DNA from: Vreelandella titanicae BH1
GTDB lineage: Bacteria > Pseudomonadota > Gammaproteobacteria > Pseudomonadales > Halomonadaceae
Assembly: GCF_000336575.1 (NCBI RefSeq)
Contig: NZ_AOPO01000004.1
Coordinates: forward strand, 124,001-188,000
Direction: 5' to 3'
Length of the DNA: 64,000 bases
Position 1 is the first letter of the stretch; each line of letters opens with the position of its first letter. Made by a program: the position numbers and the translations under genes. Below are positions 37,693 to 47,114 of the stretch, in pieces. The notes below the pieces were generated by a model. That model worked only from the letters and a program-made list of their open reading frames with translations, was not told the DNA's origin and searched no databases.

Positions 37693-39090
37693 TTGCCGCT
37701 AGCCGATCTGCTCCACTCATTAACGCCATCGCCTGCGTTGATCGTCTGTCTGGTGCTGGCGATTTCATTAGTAGAATCACTTGCCTTGATCGGGCTGCTG
37801 GTGCCGGGCGTGGTGTTAATCACTACCGCAGCCTCCCTGGCGGGACATCAGGATCTTGGCTTGGCATGGTTAATCGGTGCTGCCTTCATAGGCGCTATTT
37901 TAGGCGACGGCGTCAGTTTTTCGCTGGGCTTTAAACATCACGAGCAGGTCACTCAGAGATGGCCCCTTTCCCTGCATCCCGAATGGTTGGGCCGCGGGGC
38001 ACGGTTCTTTGAGCGCTATGGCATTTGGTCAGTGTTTATCGGCCGCTTTGTCGGTCCAGTGCGACCGATTATTCCCTTGGTAGCAGGCATGATGCGTATG
38101 CCACCACGCACCTTTATTTGGGCTAACGTCACTTCTGCAGCACTGTGGGCGCCTGCCTATATACTGCCCGGATATTTGTTGGGGCGTACCTGGCAGCACC
38201 ATTTGAATCTACCGCCAGGCATAGAGGCTGCGCTGCTTATCCTCGCAGCGATCATTGTCGTGCTCGCGGTGATTTTCTCCTGGGGTCGGCATCAAGCGAC
38301 ACGGCATGGGCGACTTTACCGGGCTATTGCTGTCAGCGTTCGCCGTATGCCGCTACTACGCAGGCCATGGCTGGCCATGAGTCAAACCGGCGATGTCCCC
38401 TTGGCTTCACTACTGTTACTGGTCATAGCGCTAGGCAGTCTGTCTGGCTGGACACTGCTGGTCATCGCCCACCATGAACCGCTTGAGATTGATCTGTTCA
38501 TTCAGCAACTGTTCTCCTGGCTGCAAAGCGATGTTTTGTACCGAGCGGGGAATGTTTTTGCACGCATTGGCGACACCCTAGGCATTATCGCTTTAACACT
38601 GCCTTGGGCAGCATGGATGCTGGTGAGCAAGAGATGGGAGGCTTTACTGCACTGGAGTGGCGCCTTTGCCAGCGTCGCCTTGCTAAACACAGTAGGCAAA
38701 GGGCTGTTTGGTCGTGCTCGCCCAGAGACACCGGACTACTTAATGGGCTCGTTCTCCTACCCCAGCGCCCACACTTCCACCGCCGTGGTGCTCGTTGGCC
38801 TTACAGCGGCGTTCGTTGCGGCCGAGATACCCCGTCAAAAACGCTTTTGGGTGTACTGGATAGCACTAGCGCTTGCGCTGCCCATGGCGCTATCAAGACT
38901 GGTGGTGGGCGTGCACTGGTTCAGTGATCTGGTGGGAGGCGCGCTACTCGGCTTGGTCGTTTGCGCACTCACGCTACTTCATTGGCAGCAGCAGTCGCGC
39001 CCGTCGATGCGCCCCTGCCCGTGGCTTCTGCTCAGCCTGGCATCGCTAGTGCTTATCAGCGCTCGCGTCGGCTTATTCCCACCGGTTTAG
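37693..39090 (+). CDS. DedA-PAP2 fusion membrane protein
   Basis: Two membrane modules in one chain (465 aa). Residues about 1-190 are a DedA/SNARE-associated domain with GLLVPG, GAILGDGVSFSLG and FIGRFVGPVRPIIPLVAG, as in undecaprenyl-phosphate or phospholipid carriers. Residues about 230-450 are a PAP2 phosphatase with all three motifs: KGLFGRARPE, YPSAHTSTA and SRLVVGVHWFSDLVGG. A joint role in lipid-phosphate hydrolysis and translocation is inferred. The start is TTG with GGAG 8 nt upstream. It is convergent with the rhtB-like gene, with an 18-bp gap. Confidence 0.9.
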   Translation: MPLADLLHSLTPSPALIVCLVLAISLVESLALIGLLVPGVVLITTAASLAGHQDLGLAWLIGAAFIGAILGDGVSFSLGFKHHEQVTQRWPLSLHPEWLGRGARFFERYGIWSVFIGRFVGPVRPIIPLVAGMMRMPPRTFIWANVTSAALWAPAYILPGYLLGRTWQHHLNLPPGIEAALLILAAIIVVLAVIFSWGRHQATRHGRLYRAIAVSVRRMPLLRRPWLAMSQTGDVPLASLLLLVIALGSLSGWTLLVIAHHEPLEIDLFIQQLFSWLQSDVLYRAGNVFARIGDTLGIIALTLPWAAWMLVSKRWEALLHWSGAFASVALLNTVGKGLFGRARPETPDYLMGSFSYPSAHTSTAVVLVGLTAAFVAAEIPRQKRFWVYWIALALALPMALSRLVVGVHWFSDLVGGALLGLVVCALTLLHWQQQSRPSMRPCPWLLLSLASLVLISARVGLFPPV

Positions 39091-39108
39091 CTTTAAATCG
39101 ACACCGCT

Positions 39109-39732
39109 TTACCCCAAGGCAAGCCACAGGCCTACCCCAATCATCAGTGTTCCGGCGATGCGATTCAGGAGCCGGACATTGCCGCTTTTACCGAGCACAT
39201 TGCGTAGCGTTTTGCCGCCGGTGGCATAGACCAGCATGCTGACAAACTCAATGGTCAAAATGACCGCTATCAGCAGGCTGAGCTGCCCCGGCAATGGGCG
39301 ACTACTATCCAAAAAAGGCGGCAGCAGCACCATAAAAAATGCCCACCCTTTAGGGTTTGCCACCGCGGTAACAAACCCTTGCATGGCTAACTGCAGGGGG
39401 CTAGCGGGTGGACCCGCATCCAGCTCGCTGGGAATCGCCATGCGCCCACGGGAACGCCACATCATAATACCCAAATAACCCAGGTAAGCGCCGCCCACCC
39501 ACTTAAACAGCACAAACAGCTCTGGCTGACGCAGCATCAACGCAGCTACCCCCGCGCCTGCGGCGGCAGCCACTAAACCAACGCCCAGCAGCTCGCCCAC
39601 CATCATCCACAGCGTGCGTTTAACGCCTTGGGTCATGCCCAGCACCATGGCGAGGGTCATGCACATACCTGGGGTCAGCGAGACAAACAGAAACGTTGGC
39701 ACAAAAACCGACAGCGTGGCCCACGACATCAT
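39109..39732 (-). CDS. LysE/RhtB-family amino-acid exporter
   Basis: Inner-membrane exporter of 207 aa with six helices. The N-terminal SLTPGMCMTLAMVLGMTQG is the LysE/RhtB signature, followed by LFKWVGGAYLGYLG and NPKGWAFFM. The substrate cannot be read from the sequence; homoserine/threonine-type amino acids are typical. It lies 3 bp after ubiX and probably shares its transcript. Confidence 0.92.
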   Translation of the reverse strand: MMSWATLSVFVPTFLFVSLTPGMCMTLAMVLGMTQGVKRTLWMMVGELLGVGLVAAAAGAGVAALMLRQPELFVLFKWVGGAYLGYLGIMMWRSRGRMAIPSELDAGPPASPLQLAMQGFVTAVANPKGWAFFMVLLPPFLDSSRPLPGQLSLLIAVILTIEFVSMLVYATGGKTLRNVLGKSGNVRLLNRIAGTLMIGVGLWLALG

Positions 39733-39735
39733 AGA

Positions 39736-40380
39736 TCACTCATCCTTATCTCCAACCTCTCCCCAGCGAGGCACCAGCGAATGCTCGATTCCCAACTGGT
39801 TAAGAATACGCGCGACAATAAAATCAATCAGATCATCAATGGTTTGTGGACAGTGATAAAATCCTGGGGCTGCCGGTAAGATGACCACTCCCAAGCGACT
39901 CAATGTCAGCATGTGCTCCAAGTGAATCGGCGAAAACGGGCTTTCTCGTGGCACCAGCACCAACGTTCGGCGCTCTTTAATCGCCACGTCCGCCGCCCGC
40001 TCAATCAGGTTATTGCTAGCCCCCGTTGCGACGGCAGAAAGCGTGCCGGTAGAGCACGGGCACACCACCATGGTGGAGGGCGCGCCAGAGCCTGATGCCA
40101 CCGGCGCCATCCAGTCTTCGCGGCCAAAGCAGCGGATCTGACCAGGCTGTGCCCCACTGCGCTCACTCAGCGCCTCGGCTAAACGCTGGGGCTGGGCGGG
40201 TAGCTCAATATCTGTTTCTGTGGCGATGACCATGTGCGCAGCTTTCGAAATCATGACCCACACTTCATGGCCTGCGGCGACTAGTACATCGATCAAGCGC
40301 AAACCGTATTGAGCCCCGGATGCGCCGGTGAGTGCCACGGTAATCGGTTTTTTGAACGATGCGTCGGCTCTATCTGTCAC
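39736..40380 (-). CDS. ubiX: Flavin prenyltransferase UbiX
   Basis: Makes prenylated FMN for the UbiD decarboxylase of ubiquinone synthesis (214 aa). The FMN-binding start [42 protein letters not shown] and the C-terminal [19 protein letters not shown] are all present. The start overlaps the mpl stop by 4 bp. Confidence 0.97.
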   Translation of the reverse strand: MTDRADASFKKPITVALTGASGAQYGLRLIDVLVAAGHEVWVMISKAAHMVIATETDIELPAQPQRLAEALSERSGAQPGQIRCFGREDWMAPVASGSGAPSTMVVCPCSTGTLSAVATGASNNLIERAADVAIKERRTLVLVPRESPFSPIHLEHMLTLSRLGVVILPAAPGFYHCPQTIDDLIDFIVARILNQLGIEHSLVPRWGEVGDKDE

Positions 40381-41771
40381 GCATTCCCCTCCTTGGCTGC
40401 GGCTAATGCGGCGAGCAAGCGTTCATGCACGCCCTCAAAGCCACCGTTGGACATCACCACAATGCGATCCAACGGTGACGCTTGAGTGACCACTGCTGCC
40501 ACCAGCGTATCAATATCGCTAAACAGCTGGGCATGCGCACCTTGCGTGGCAACCAGCTCGTCCATCGACCAGTCAAGCCCGGCAGGCTGAAACCAAAACA
40601 CGCCATCAGCGTCAGCCACGCTCTCAATTAACCGCTCGCGCAGTGCACCTAAACGCATAGTGTTGGAGCGCGGCTCAATGACCGCCAGCAAGCGCCCCTT
40701 CGTGGTTGCAGCTCGTAGCCCTTTAAGCGTGGCGGCAATTGCCGTGGGATGGTGGGCAAAATCATCGATTACCTGAATGCCATTAATCTCACCGCGCACC
40801 TCTTGACGCCTTCTGGGTGTTTCAAAGCGCGCTAGCGCCGCACAGCCACGGGCTAGATCAACCCCACACAAATGCGCCGCTGCCAGCGCTGCCAGCGCAT
40901 TGCGTGCGTTATGCTCGCCGGTAAGCGCCCACTCAACGACTCCGTCTTCATCCAGGCCGGGCTCGCCACCGCTATAAATCACCTGGAAGCGACTGGCATC
41001 GGCGCGCTCTAGTTTAAGCTGCCATTCGCTCGCGGCCTGATCGCCAAAATGCGCTACCGGCGTCCAGGTGCCCTGGCTCAGCACACGTTCAAGGGCAGGC
41101 TGCTCATCAGCAACTAATAAGTGGCCACGACTAGGCACGGTGCGCACCAGGTGATGGAACTGGCGCTCGATGGCTGCCAAGTCGGGGAAGATATCGGCGT
41201 GGTCAAACTCAAGATTGTTGAGGATGGCGATATGCGGACGATAATGAACAAACTTGGAACGCTTATCGAAGAAAGCCGTGTCGTACTCATCAGCTTCCAC
41301 CACGAACGGCGCCTGCGGATCACCCAAACGCGCCGATACGCCAAAATTACGTGGCACGCCACCGATTAAAAACCCCGGCGCTAAGCCGGCACTCTCTAAA
41401 AGCCAGGCTAATACACTGGCGGTGGTGGTTTTACCATGGGTACCTGCCACGGCAATGACGCGTCGGCCGGGCAGCACGTGCTCCGCCAACCACTGCGCCC
41501 CCGAGGTATACGGCAGGCCGCTATTGAGTAACGCTTCAACCTCTTCATTGCCCCGTGACAAGGCATTGCCCACCACGACAAGATCCGGCGCTGGCGACAG
41601 ATGCTCGGCGTGGTAGCCCTCCATTAAGGTGATGCCCGCATCAACCAACTGGGTGCTCATGGGTGGGTAAACATTCTGATCGGAGCCACTCACCTGGTGC
41701 CCCATTTCACGCGCCAGCAGTGCCAGGCTACCCATAAAGGTGCCGCAGATACCCATAATATGCAGATGCAT
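40377..41771 (-). CDS. mpl: UDP-MurNAc:tripeptide ligase
   Basis: Peptidoglycan recycling enzyme that joins recovered L-Ala-D-Glu-meso-DAP to UDP-MurNAc (464 aa). Mur-ligase layout: an N-terminal nucleotide fold ([17 protein letters not shown]), ATP loop [10 protein letters not shown] near residue 113, [16 protein letters not shown], and the C-terminal domain with [10 protein letters not shown]. In operon with ubiX and the exporter gene. Confidence 0.97.
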   Translation of the reverse strand: MHLHIMGICGTFMGSLALLAREMGHQVSGSDQNVYPPMSTQLVDAGITLMEGYHAEHLSPAPDLVVVGNALSRGNEEVEALLNSGLPYTSGAQWLAEHVLPGRRVIAVAGTHGKTTTASVLAWLLESAGLAPGFLIGGVPRNFGVSARLGDPQAPFVVEADEYDTAFFDKRSKFVHYRPHIAILNNLEFDHADIFPDLAAIERQFHHLVRTVPSRGHLLVADEQPALERVLSQGTWTPVAHFGDQAASEWQLKLERADASRFQVIYSGGEPGLDEDGVVEWALTGEHNARNALAALAAAHLCGVDLARGCAALARFETPRRRQEVRGEINGIQVIDDFAHHPTAIAATLKGLRAATTKGRLLAVIEPRSNTMRLGALRERLIESVADADGVFWFQPAGLDWSMDELVATQGAHAQLFSDIDTLVAAVVTQASPLDRIVVMSNGGFEGVHERLLAALAAAKEGNA

Positions 41772-41830
41772 GGCTCTCGCCCCGTTAATCGCCCGTAAAC
41801 CAATTCACTAAAAGCCAAAAAATGGCGTAA

Positions 41831-41865
41831 AAATAGCCAAGTAGCCTAGCATGTTGAGGCTATTT
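41831..41865. promoter_or_regulatory. Inverted repeat upstream of mpl
   Basis: AAATAGCC (41831-41838) and GGCTATTT (41858-41865), perfect 8-bp arms 19 bp apart, 60-95 bp before mpl. Either an operator or a leader hairpin. The rest of the 256-bp mpl-grx region shows nothing else clear. Confidence 0.35.
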
Positions 41866-42027
41866 GCTCATCTATTCATCGCCATAAACGCTGACAAAGC
41901 ACCACTCAAGTGACAAATCTCTTTAGTTGTTGCAGGATGCGGCCACTGTTTACTTATGATGACTACCCCTTTCTTCCCACTTGTCACGCTGATGTAAGCC
42001 AACATCTCAGCACAGGAGCCTTTTTCG

Positions 42028-42414
42028 ATGCGCATTTTAATTCGCTATTTCTTTCGTGGTCTTCGCTTGGTGCTCGCCCCGGTCATGCTGATTTCCGAGA
42101 AGCTTTCCACGCCTAAGTCAGTAGAGCGTACGCCTGAAGAACAAGCCAAGGTGGATCAAGCGTGCCAGAACCTTGCGCTGTACCAATTTCGCACCTGCCC
42201 TTTCTGCATCAAGGTGCGCAAAGAGATAGCGCGGCTGGGTTTAAACATTGAGGTACGTGATGCTCAACTTGATCCTGCCCATAAGCAGGCGCTCTTGGAA
42301 GGGGGTGGCAAAGTCAAAGTGCCCTGCTTGAGAATCACCCACGACGATGGGCGTGAAGAGTGGATGTACGAATCTGACACTATTAATGCCTGGCTGCACC
42401 AGCAGTTCGGTTAA
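42028..42414 (+). CDS. Membrane-anchored glutaredoxin
   Basis: A protein of 128 aa: a short N-terminal hydrophobic, positively flanked helix (about 5-25, FFRGLRLVLAPVMLI) that should anchor it, then a glutaredoxin/GST-N-like domain. It has the dithiol active site CPFC (in FRTCPFCIKVRKEI), the cis-Pro segment KVKVPCLRI and the glutathione-binding YESDTINAWL. Standard Grx proteins lack the anchor. Ribosome site AGGAG. Partner unknown. Confidence 0.85.
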   Translation: MRILIRYFFRGLRLVLAPVMLISEKLSTPKSVERTPEEQAKVDQACQNLALYQFRTCPFCIKVRKEIARLGLNIEVRDAQLDPAHKQALLEGGGKVKVPCLRITHDDGREEWMYESDTINAWLHQQFG

Positions 42415-42454
42415 GCGCTTTTGATGGACATGGATAGCCACTGAGGTCTTGTCA

Positions 42455-42478
42455 CCAGGTCGGCAAACGTCGACCTGG
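42455..42478. terminator. Hairpin between convergent grx and unknown gene
   Basis: Perfect 8-bp arms CCAGGTCG/CGACCTGG with an 8-nt loop, filling the 67-bp gap between two convergent stops. There is no T-run, so it is a weak or Rho-assisted terminator at best. Confidence 0.5.
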
Positions 42479-42481
42479 GCA

Positions 42482-43027
42482 TTAGAACTCTACTTTTTGC
42501 GCCTCTACATCGAACACCACGTCGATCTCAATGCCCTCTTCCTGGCTTGGCGGTTCACCTAGCTCGACTTGCAGTCCCAGCGCCCCCTCAATTTTCCCAG
42601 CTACGCGAACCGTTTGGCTGGTACGGTCATAGTGAGTCAGTGTTACTACTACTTCCCCCCCTTCAGAGGTGAACAGCGGCGGGGCAATAGAAGCCCCAAT
42701 GGAATAAATAACCACTGCATTGATCAACTGCCCTTCGTTCACGGTCAGGCTAATAGAGAGCGCCTCCTCGCCGTCCCACTTCTCATCGTCAACAGAGCCA
42801 GCGATATCAATATTGATATCGTCGCCTAGCTCTACGAATGAGGCATTTGAGTCATTACCATGGCGTAAAATAAACCACTCCCGCAACTCATCATCCAACG
42901 ACCCTGCTATTTCAGGCGCCGCGCGCTCAGAGCCACCTTGAGGAGGACTTTGCCCCACAGGCTCAGTGGCAAAACCAGTGATAGGTAGCCAAACCCCCAT
43001 CAACGCTATCCCAATTTTTTTCCACAT
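42482..43027 (-). CDS. Exported acidic protein, unknown function
   Basis: A protein of 181 aa. A Sec-type signal peptide (MWKKIGIALMGVWLPITGFA) is followed by a mature part rich in Glu/Asp and predicted mostly beta strand, with repeated V-x-V alternations (EVVVTLTHYD, TVRVAGKIEGALGLQVEL). No Cys remains after the signal, and I recognise no motif. The acidic composition is typical of periplasmic proteins of halophiles. Divergent from the peptide transporter operon. Confidence 0.75.
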   Translation of the reverse strand: MWKKIGIALMGVWLPITGFATEPVGQSPPQGGSERAAPEIAGSLDDELREWFILRHGNDSNASFVELGDDINIDIAGSVDDEKWDGEEALSISLTVNEGQLINAVVIYSIGASIAPPLFTSEGGEVVVTLTHYDRTSQTVRVAGKIEGALGLQVELGEPPSQEEGIEIDVVFDVEAQKVEF

Positions 43028-43175
43028 AAGATTTTCCGCCCTATTATGTGTCGCTTTTCGCTTACTACTTTCGTCTTAAAACAAGCCTTCAGCATGCCGC
43101 TATTAGCCCCATCATTCAGTAGACGAATGATGCCTGTCATTATTTCGATTGTATGACGCGATAGGCACTCTCTAT

Positions 43176-43222
43176 GTTGTAAGCCTAGGTTGTGCGCTTG
43201 TGTTGTAAATAGGCTTAACAAC
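43176..43222. promoter_or_regulatory. Inverted repeat upstream of the peptide-transporter operon
   Basis: GTTGTAAGCCTA (43176-43187) and TAGGCTTAACAAC (43210-43222) form arms of 12 paired bases with a single inserted A, 22 nt apart. A further GTTGTAA occurs at 43202. The centre is about 80 bp upstream of the start predicted from the -24/-12 element, the distance expected of an activator site. Confidence 0.5.
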
Positions 43223-43250
43223 TGACCGTGTCTGTTTTGCCGACGCTTTC

Positions 43251-43267
43251 CTGGCGGGAAGGGTGCT
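43251..43267 (+). promoter_or_regulatory. Possible sigma-54 promoter of the peptide-transporter operon
   Basis: CTGGCGGGAAGGGTGCT keeps the essential GG-N10-GC geometry (GG 43253-43254, GC 43265-43266), but the -24 box is TGGCGG rather than TGGCAC. The -12 box GTGCT matches that of the FMO operon promoter. Predicted start near 43278, about 47 nt before the gene. Confidence 0.4.
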
Positions 43268-43324
43268 TCTAGCCAAGAAAACGGCGGTAAAACGAAAAAT
43301 AAACAATGATTTAAGGGAACGATG

Positions 43325-44905
43325 ATGACGCTCAAGAAAACCTTACTGGCTTCCGTTATTGGTGCAGTGGTTGCGGGTACGACGTTACTACCGATGACCG
43401 CAAGTGCTGAAACGCTGCGTATTGGCTACTCCGCCGACCCTGAAACCCTCGATATCCACGAGCAGCTTTCTGGCGGCGTCTTGCGCTTTTCTCATATGGC
43501 ATTTGATCCGCTGGTGCGCTGGACAAAAGATTTTGAGTTTGAGCCGCGCTTAGCCACCGAGTGGGAGCAGGTCGACGAAACCACCATGCGCATGACCTTG
43601 CGTGAAGGCGTTACCTTCCACTCAGGTAACGAATTCACCGCCAAAGACGTGGTATGGACCATTGAGCGTCTGAAAGAGAGCCCTGACTATCGCGCTATTT
43701 TTGAGCCGGTTGCCAGCGCCGAAGCCGTTGATGACTACACCGTTGAAATTGTCACCACCGAACCTTACCCGCTGCTACTCAACCTGGCTACCTACATCTT
43801 CCCGATGGATAGCGAGTTCTATAGCGGTGAAACCGAGGGCGGCAACGACAAAGGTGAGATCGTTAAAGCTGGCAACTCCTTTGCTTCGCGCAATGTTTCC
43901 GGTACTGGTCCGTTCATGGTGACTGACCGCCGTCAGGGTGTACGGGTAGATTTTGAGCGCTTCGAAGACTACTGGGATACCGAAAGCGAAGGCAATGTCT
44001 CTAATATCGTGCTGACACCCATCGCTGAGAACGCCTCACGGGTTGCCGCCCTGCTCTCTGGCGGTGTCGACTTTATTGATGCCGTGCCTCCCAACGATTT
44101 GGATCGCGTACGCGAGGCCGACGGCGTTAATCTGGTTGAGGTTGACGGTACGCGTATCATTGGCTTCCAAATGAACGAAGACCGCGTTGAAGCCTTCCAG
44201 GATGCCCGCGTTCGCCAAGCGGTTGATCTGGCTATTAACCAGGAAGGCATTGCCGACCGCTTAATGCGCGGCTTCGCGACGCCCGCCGGACAGATATCAC
44301 CCAAAGGTTACTCCGGTCACAACCCAGACTTAACGCCACGCTACGATATTGAACGCGCCAAAGAGCTAATGGCCGAAGCGGGCTACGCAGACGGCTTCAG
44401 CGTTGAAATGATTGCCCCCAACAATCGCTACGTAAACGATGCCCAGATCGCCCAAGCGGTCGCCAATATGCTGGCACAAATCAATATTGACGTTGACCTG
44501 CGTACCATGCCCCTGGCGCAGTACTGGCCTGAGTACGATACCCGCCAATCGGATATGGCGATGATCGGCTGGCACGCGGATACCGAAGATACCGCTAACT
44601 TCTTCCAGTATCTAACCTTCTGCTTCGATGAAGAGACCGGTGCTGGCCAATACAACTACGGTGGCTACTGCAACGAAGAGATCGACGCACTCGTCACCGA
44701 AGCCGATAGTGAAACCGATTTGGAAAAACGCAACGAAATGCTGCGCGAAGCCGAAGCCATGCTCTATGAAGACGTCGGCTATATCACACTGCACTGGCAG
44801 AACCTTGCTTACGCGGCCGCTGAAGGGGTTGAGATTGAGCCTGTAGTCAACGCCCTTGACTTCCCCTACCTGGGTGACTTGGTCATTAATCGCAGCGACG
44901 ATTAA
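43325..44905 (+). CDS. Peptide ABC transporter substrate-binding protein
   Basis: Periplasmic binding protein of the SBP family 5 (about 526 aa), the DppA/OppA/GsiB class. Signal peptide cleaved after MTASA. The mature start ETLRIGYSADPETLDIHEQ and the segment LAINQEGIADRLMRGFATPA are typical. The ligand could be di- or oligopeptides; the prolidase gene downstream favours peptides. Of the two tandem ATGs, the second is better spaced from AAGGGA. A hairpin in the gap after it probably lowers expression of the permease genes. Confidence 0.93.
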   Translation: MTLKKTLLASVIGAVVAGTTLLPMTASAETLRIGYSADPETLDIHEQLSGGVLRFSHMAFDPLVRWTKDFEFEPRLATEWEQVDETTMRMTLREGVTFHSGNEFTAKDVVWTIERLKESPDYRAIFEPVASAEAVDDYTVEIVTTEPYPLLLNLATYIFPMDSEFYSGETEGGNDKGEIVKAGNSFASRNVSGTGPFMVTDRRQGVRVDFERFEDYWDTESEGNVSNIVLTPIAENASRVAALLSGGVDFIDAVPPNDLDRVREADGVNLVEVDGTRIIGFQMNEDRVEAFQDARVRQAVDLAINQEGIADRLMRGFATPAGQISPKGYSGHNPDLTPRYDIERAKELMAEAGYADGFSVEMIAPNNRYVNDAQIAQAVANMLAQINIDVDLRTMPLAQYWPEYDTRQSDMAMIGWHADTEDTANFFQYLTFCFDEETGAGQYNYGGYCNEEIDALVTEADSETDLEKRNEMLREAEAMLYEDVGYITLHWQNLAYAAAEGVEIEPVVNALDFPYLGDLVINRSDD

Positions 44906-44984
44906 GCGCTCACAGCGCTGATTGATTAAATGCCTAGAAAAGAGTCACTACAGCGTTAACAGCCAACAAGTAAACCGCAAGGAT

Positions 44985-45017
44985 GCTTCGCTCCCTAAGC
45001 GTTTAGGGGGCGAAGCC
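44985..45017 (+). terminator. Attenuating hairpin after the binding-protein gene
   Basis: Fourteen-base-pair stem GCTTCGCTCCCTAA / TTAGGGGGCGAAGC (one G-T pair), loop GCGT, then CTTTT. It lies 80 bp past the binding-protein stop and 90 bp before the permease. Typical of operons that need far more binding protein than membrane parts. Confidence 0.8.
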
Positions 45018-45104
45018 TTTTAGCTGGCAGTTCGCGTCTGTGAGAACTCTGCATAACATGCCCCTACTCCCTTTGATGAACCCCTCATATAGGTGGCGTA
45101 CGCC

Positions 45105-46154
45105 ATGATTGCCTTTTTAATCAAGCGGCTGATGCACGCGATTTTGGTGATGTTTGTCATCAGCGTGCTGGCCTTCGCCATTCAGGATAACCTGGGTGAC
45201 CCCATACAGCAGATGGTTGGCCAGTCAGTGCCGGAGAGCGAGCGTGAAGAGATTCGCGAGCGCTTTGGCCTCAATGACCCCTTCCTGGTGCAGTACGCTC
45301 GTTTTGCTAAAAACGCCGTTCAAGGCGATTTCGGCTACTCGTACTTTTATCGCGAACCGGCGTTAGAAGTAATTGCTCGCCACTTACCCGCCACCCTGGA
45401 GCTGGTATTTGCCGCGACGCTGATTATTGTGCTGCTTTCGGTACCCATTGGGGTATATAGCGCCATCAAACCGCGCTCACCGATTTCACGCCTGTTTATG
45501 GGTATATCGATTATCGGTATCTCAATTCCAGTGTTCTTGACCGCAATCGTACTGATTCAAATCTTCGCCATCGGCGTCACTGTCACACTGTTCCCCGAAA
45601 GTACCGGCTGGGGCGCATGGCTGAATGACTTCTTCTCCACCGAAGGCAATATGCCCTCCTTCGGCCGTGGTTATGATCTCGTTAACGTGGTGGGCAACTG
45701 GGACACCAACCTGGCAACTTGGAACGGTTTACAGCATCTAGTGCTGCCGGCGGTCTCACTGGCCTCCATTATGCTACCGCTGTTTATCCGTCTGATTCGC
45801 GCCGAAATGATGGAAGTCCTGCAGTCAGAGTACGTCAAGTATGCCCGCGCTAAAGGCATCTCTATGCGCCGGGTCTATTTCGTTCACGCCCTTAAAAACA
45901 CCATGCTACCAGTGATTACCGTGGGCGGCGTACAGATCGGCACCATGGTGGCCTACACCATTTTGACCGAGACTGTTTTCCAATGGCCGGGCATGGGTTT
46001 GATGTTTTTGGATGCGATCAACCGCGCCGATATACCGCTGATTGTGACCTACCTGATGATCGTCGGCGTGATCTTTGTCGTCACTAACACCATCGTGGAT
46101 CTCATCTACGGCATGGTGAACCCCACCGTTAAACTGACTGGGAAGCCCGCATGA
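45105..46154 (+). CDS. Peptide ABC transporter permease, DppB/OppB type
   Basis: Inner-membrane permease (349 aa, about six helices) with the family N-terminus MIAFLIKRLMHAI, a periplasmic loop (GLNDPFLVQYARFAKNAV) and the ATPase-contact motif EYVKYARAKGISMRRVYF near residue 240. I use the ATG at 45105 with AGGTGG 8 nt before it; the GTG at 45093 overlaps that ribosome site. An insert in the second periplasmic loop (about 160-195) makes it slightly longer than DppB. Confidence 0.93.
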   Translation: MIAFLIKRLMHAILVMFVISVLAFAIQDNLGDPIQQMVGQSVPESEREEIRERFGLNDPFLVQYARFAKNAVQGDFGYSYFYREPALEVIARHLPATLELVFAATLIIVLLSVPIGVYSAIKPRSPISRLFMGISIIGISIPVFLTAIVLIQIFAIGVTVTLFPESTGWGAWLNDFFSTEGNMPSFGRGYDLVNVVGNWDTNLATWNGLQHLVLPAVSLASIMLPLFIRLIRAEMMEVLQSEYVKYARAKGISMRRVYFVHALKNTMLPVITVGGVQIGTMVAYTILTETVFQWPGMGLMFLDAINRADIPLIVTYLMIVGVIFVVTNTIVDLIYGMVNPTVKLTGKPA

Positions 46155-47107
46155 GTACCACCAACAATTCCTCCCCAGCGAGCGCCTCACCCAGCCGCTG
46201 GGAACGCCTGCGCGACTCCTATATATGGTACAGCTTCAAGCGTGACCGCACCGCCCAGCTCTGCTTGGCTGTGTTTATCTGCATGGTTATCGCCGCCTTT
46301 GCCTCACCGCTGCTGGCGCCCACGAACCCTTACGACCTATCCCAGATAGACATTATGTCATCTGAACTGCCGCCCTTCTGGATTGACGGTGCCGATGAGC
46401 GTTACGCGCTAGGTACCGATGCCCAGGGGCGCGACTTATGGTCGATTGTGCTGTATGGCACCCGCGTATCGCTGCTGATTGGTTTCGGTGCGGTTATTTT
46501 GCAGGCGCTGCTAGGGGTCACCTTCGGCCTAATGGCGGGCTACCTGGGCGGCCGTGTCGATACGATTTTGATGCGCCTGGCAGACATTCAGCTGTCATTC
46601 TCGACACTTATGGTCGCTATCGTGGTGGGCGCTTTGGTCAAAGCGACCATGGGTAGCGCCTTCTATAGCCAGTACGCGGTGATGATGCTGATTCTGATTA
46701 TCGGCCTGGCCGAATGGCCCCAGTATGCCCGTACCGTGCGCGCCTCAGTGTTGGCAGAGAAAAACAAAGAGTACGTTGATGCCGCCCGCGTGATGGGCCT
46801 ACGCAGCAAACGGATTATGTTCCGCCACGTGCTGCCCAACACCATGTCACCGATATTCGTTATCTCTACCGTGCAGATCGCCAACGCGATTATCTCTGAA
46901 GCGGCGCTGTCGTTTCTGGGACTGGGGATGCCAGAGACCCACCCCTCGCTTGGCTCACTGATCAAATCGGGCTTTGATTACATCCAGTCCGGCTCCTGGT
47001 GGATCACCTTGATTCCGGGCGCAGTTCTGGTGGTACTGGTGCTGTCGATCAATCTACTCGGCGATTGGCTGCGTGATGTCATGAACCCACGACTCTACAA
47101 AGGCTGA
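46151..47107 (+). CDS. Peptide ABC transporter permease, DppC/OppC type
   Basis: Second membrane subunit (318 aa) with a longer cytosolic N-terminus, six helices, GTDAQGRDLWS in the periplasmic segment, and the coupling motif EYVDAARVMGLRSKRIMFRH near residue 215. ALSFLGLGMPETHPSLG is the family signature near the end. The start overlaps the preceding stop (ATGA). Confidence 0.94.
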   Translation: MSTTNNSSPASASPSRWERLRDSYIWYSFKRDRTAQLCLAVFICMVIAAFASPLLAPTNPYDLSQIDIMSSELPPFWIDGADERYALGTDAQGRDLWSIVLYGTRVSLLIGFGAVILQALLGVTFGLMAGYLGGRVDTILMRLADIQLSFSTLMVAIVVGALVKATMGSAFYSQYAVMMLILIIGLAEWPQYARTVRASVLAEKNKEYVDAARVMGLRSKRIMFRHVLPNTMSPIFVISTVQIANAIISEAALSFLGLGMPETHPSLGSLIKSGFDYIQSGSWWITLIPGAVLVVLVLSINLLGDWLRDVMNPRLYKG

Positions 47108-47114
47108 GGACACC

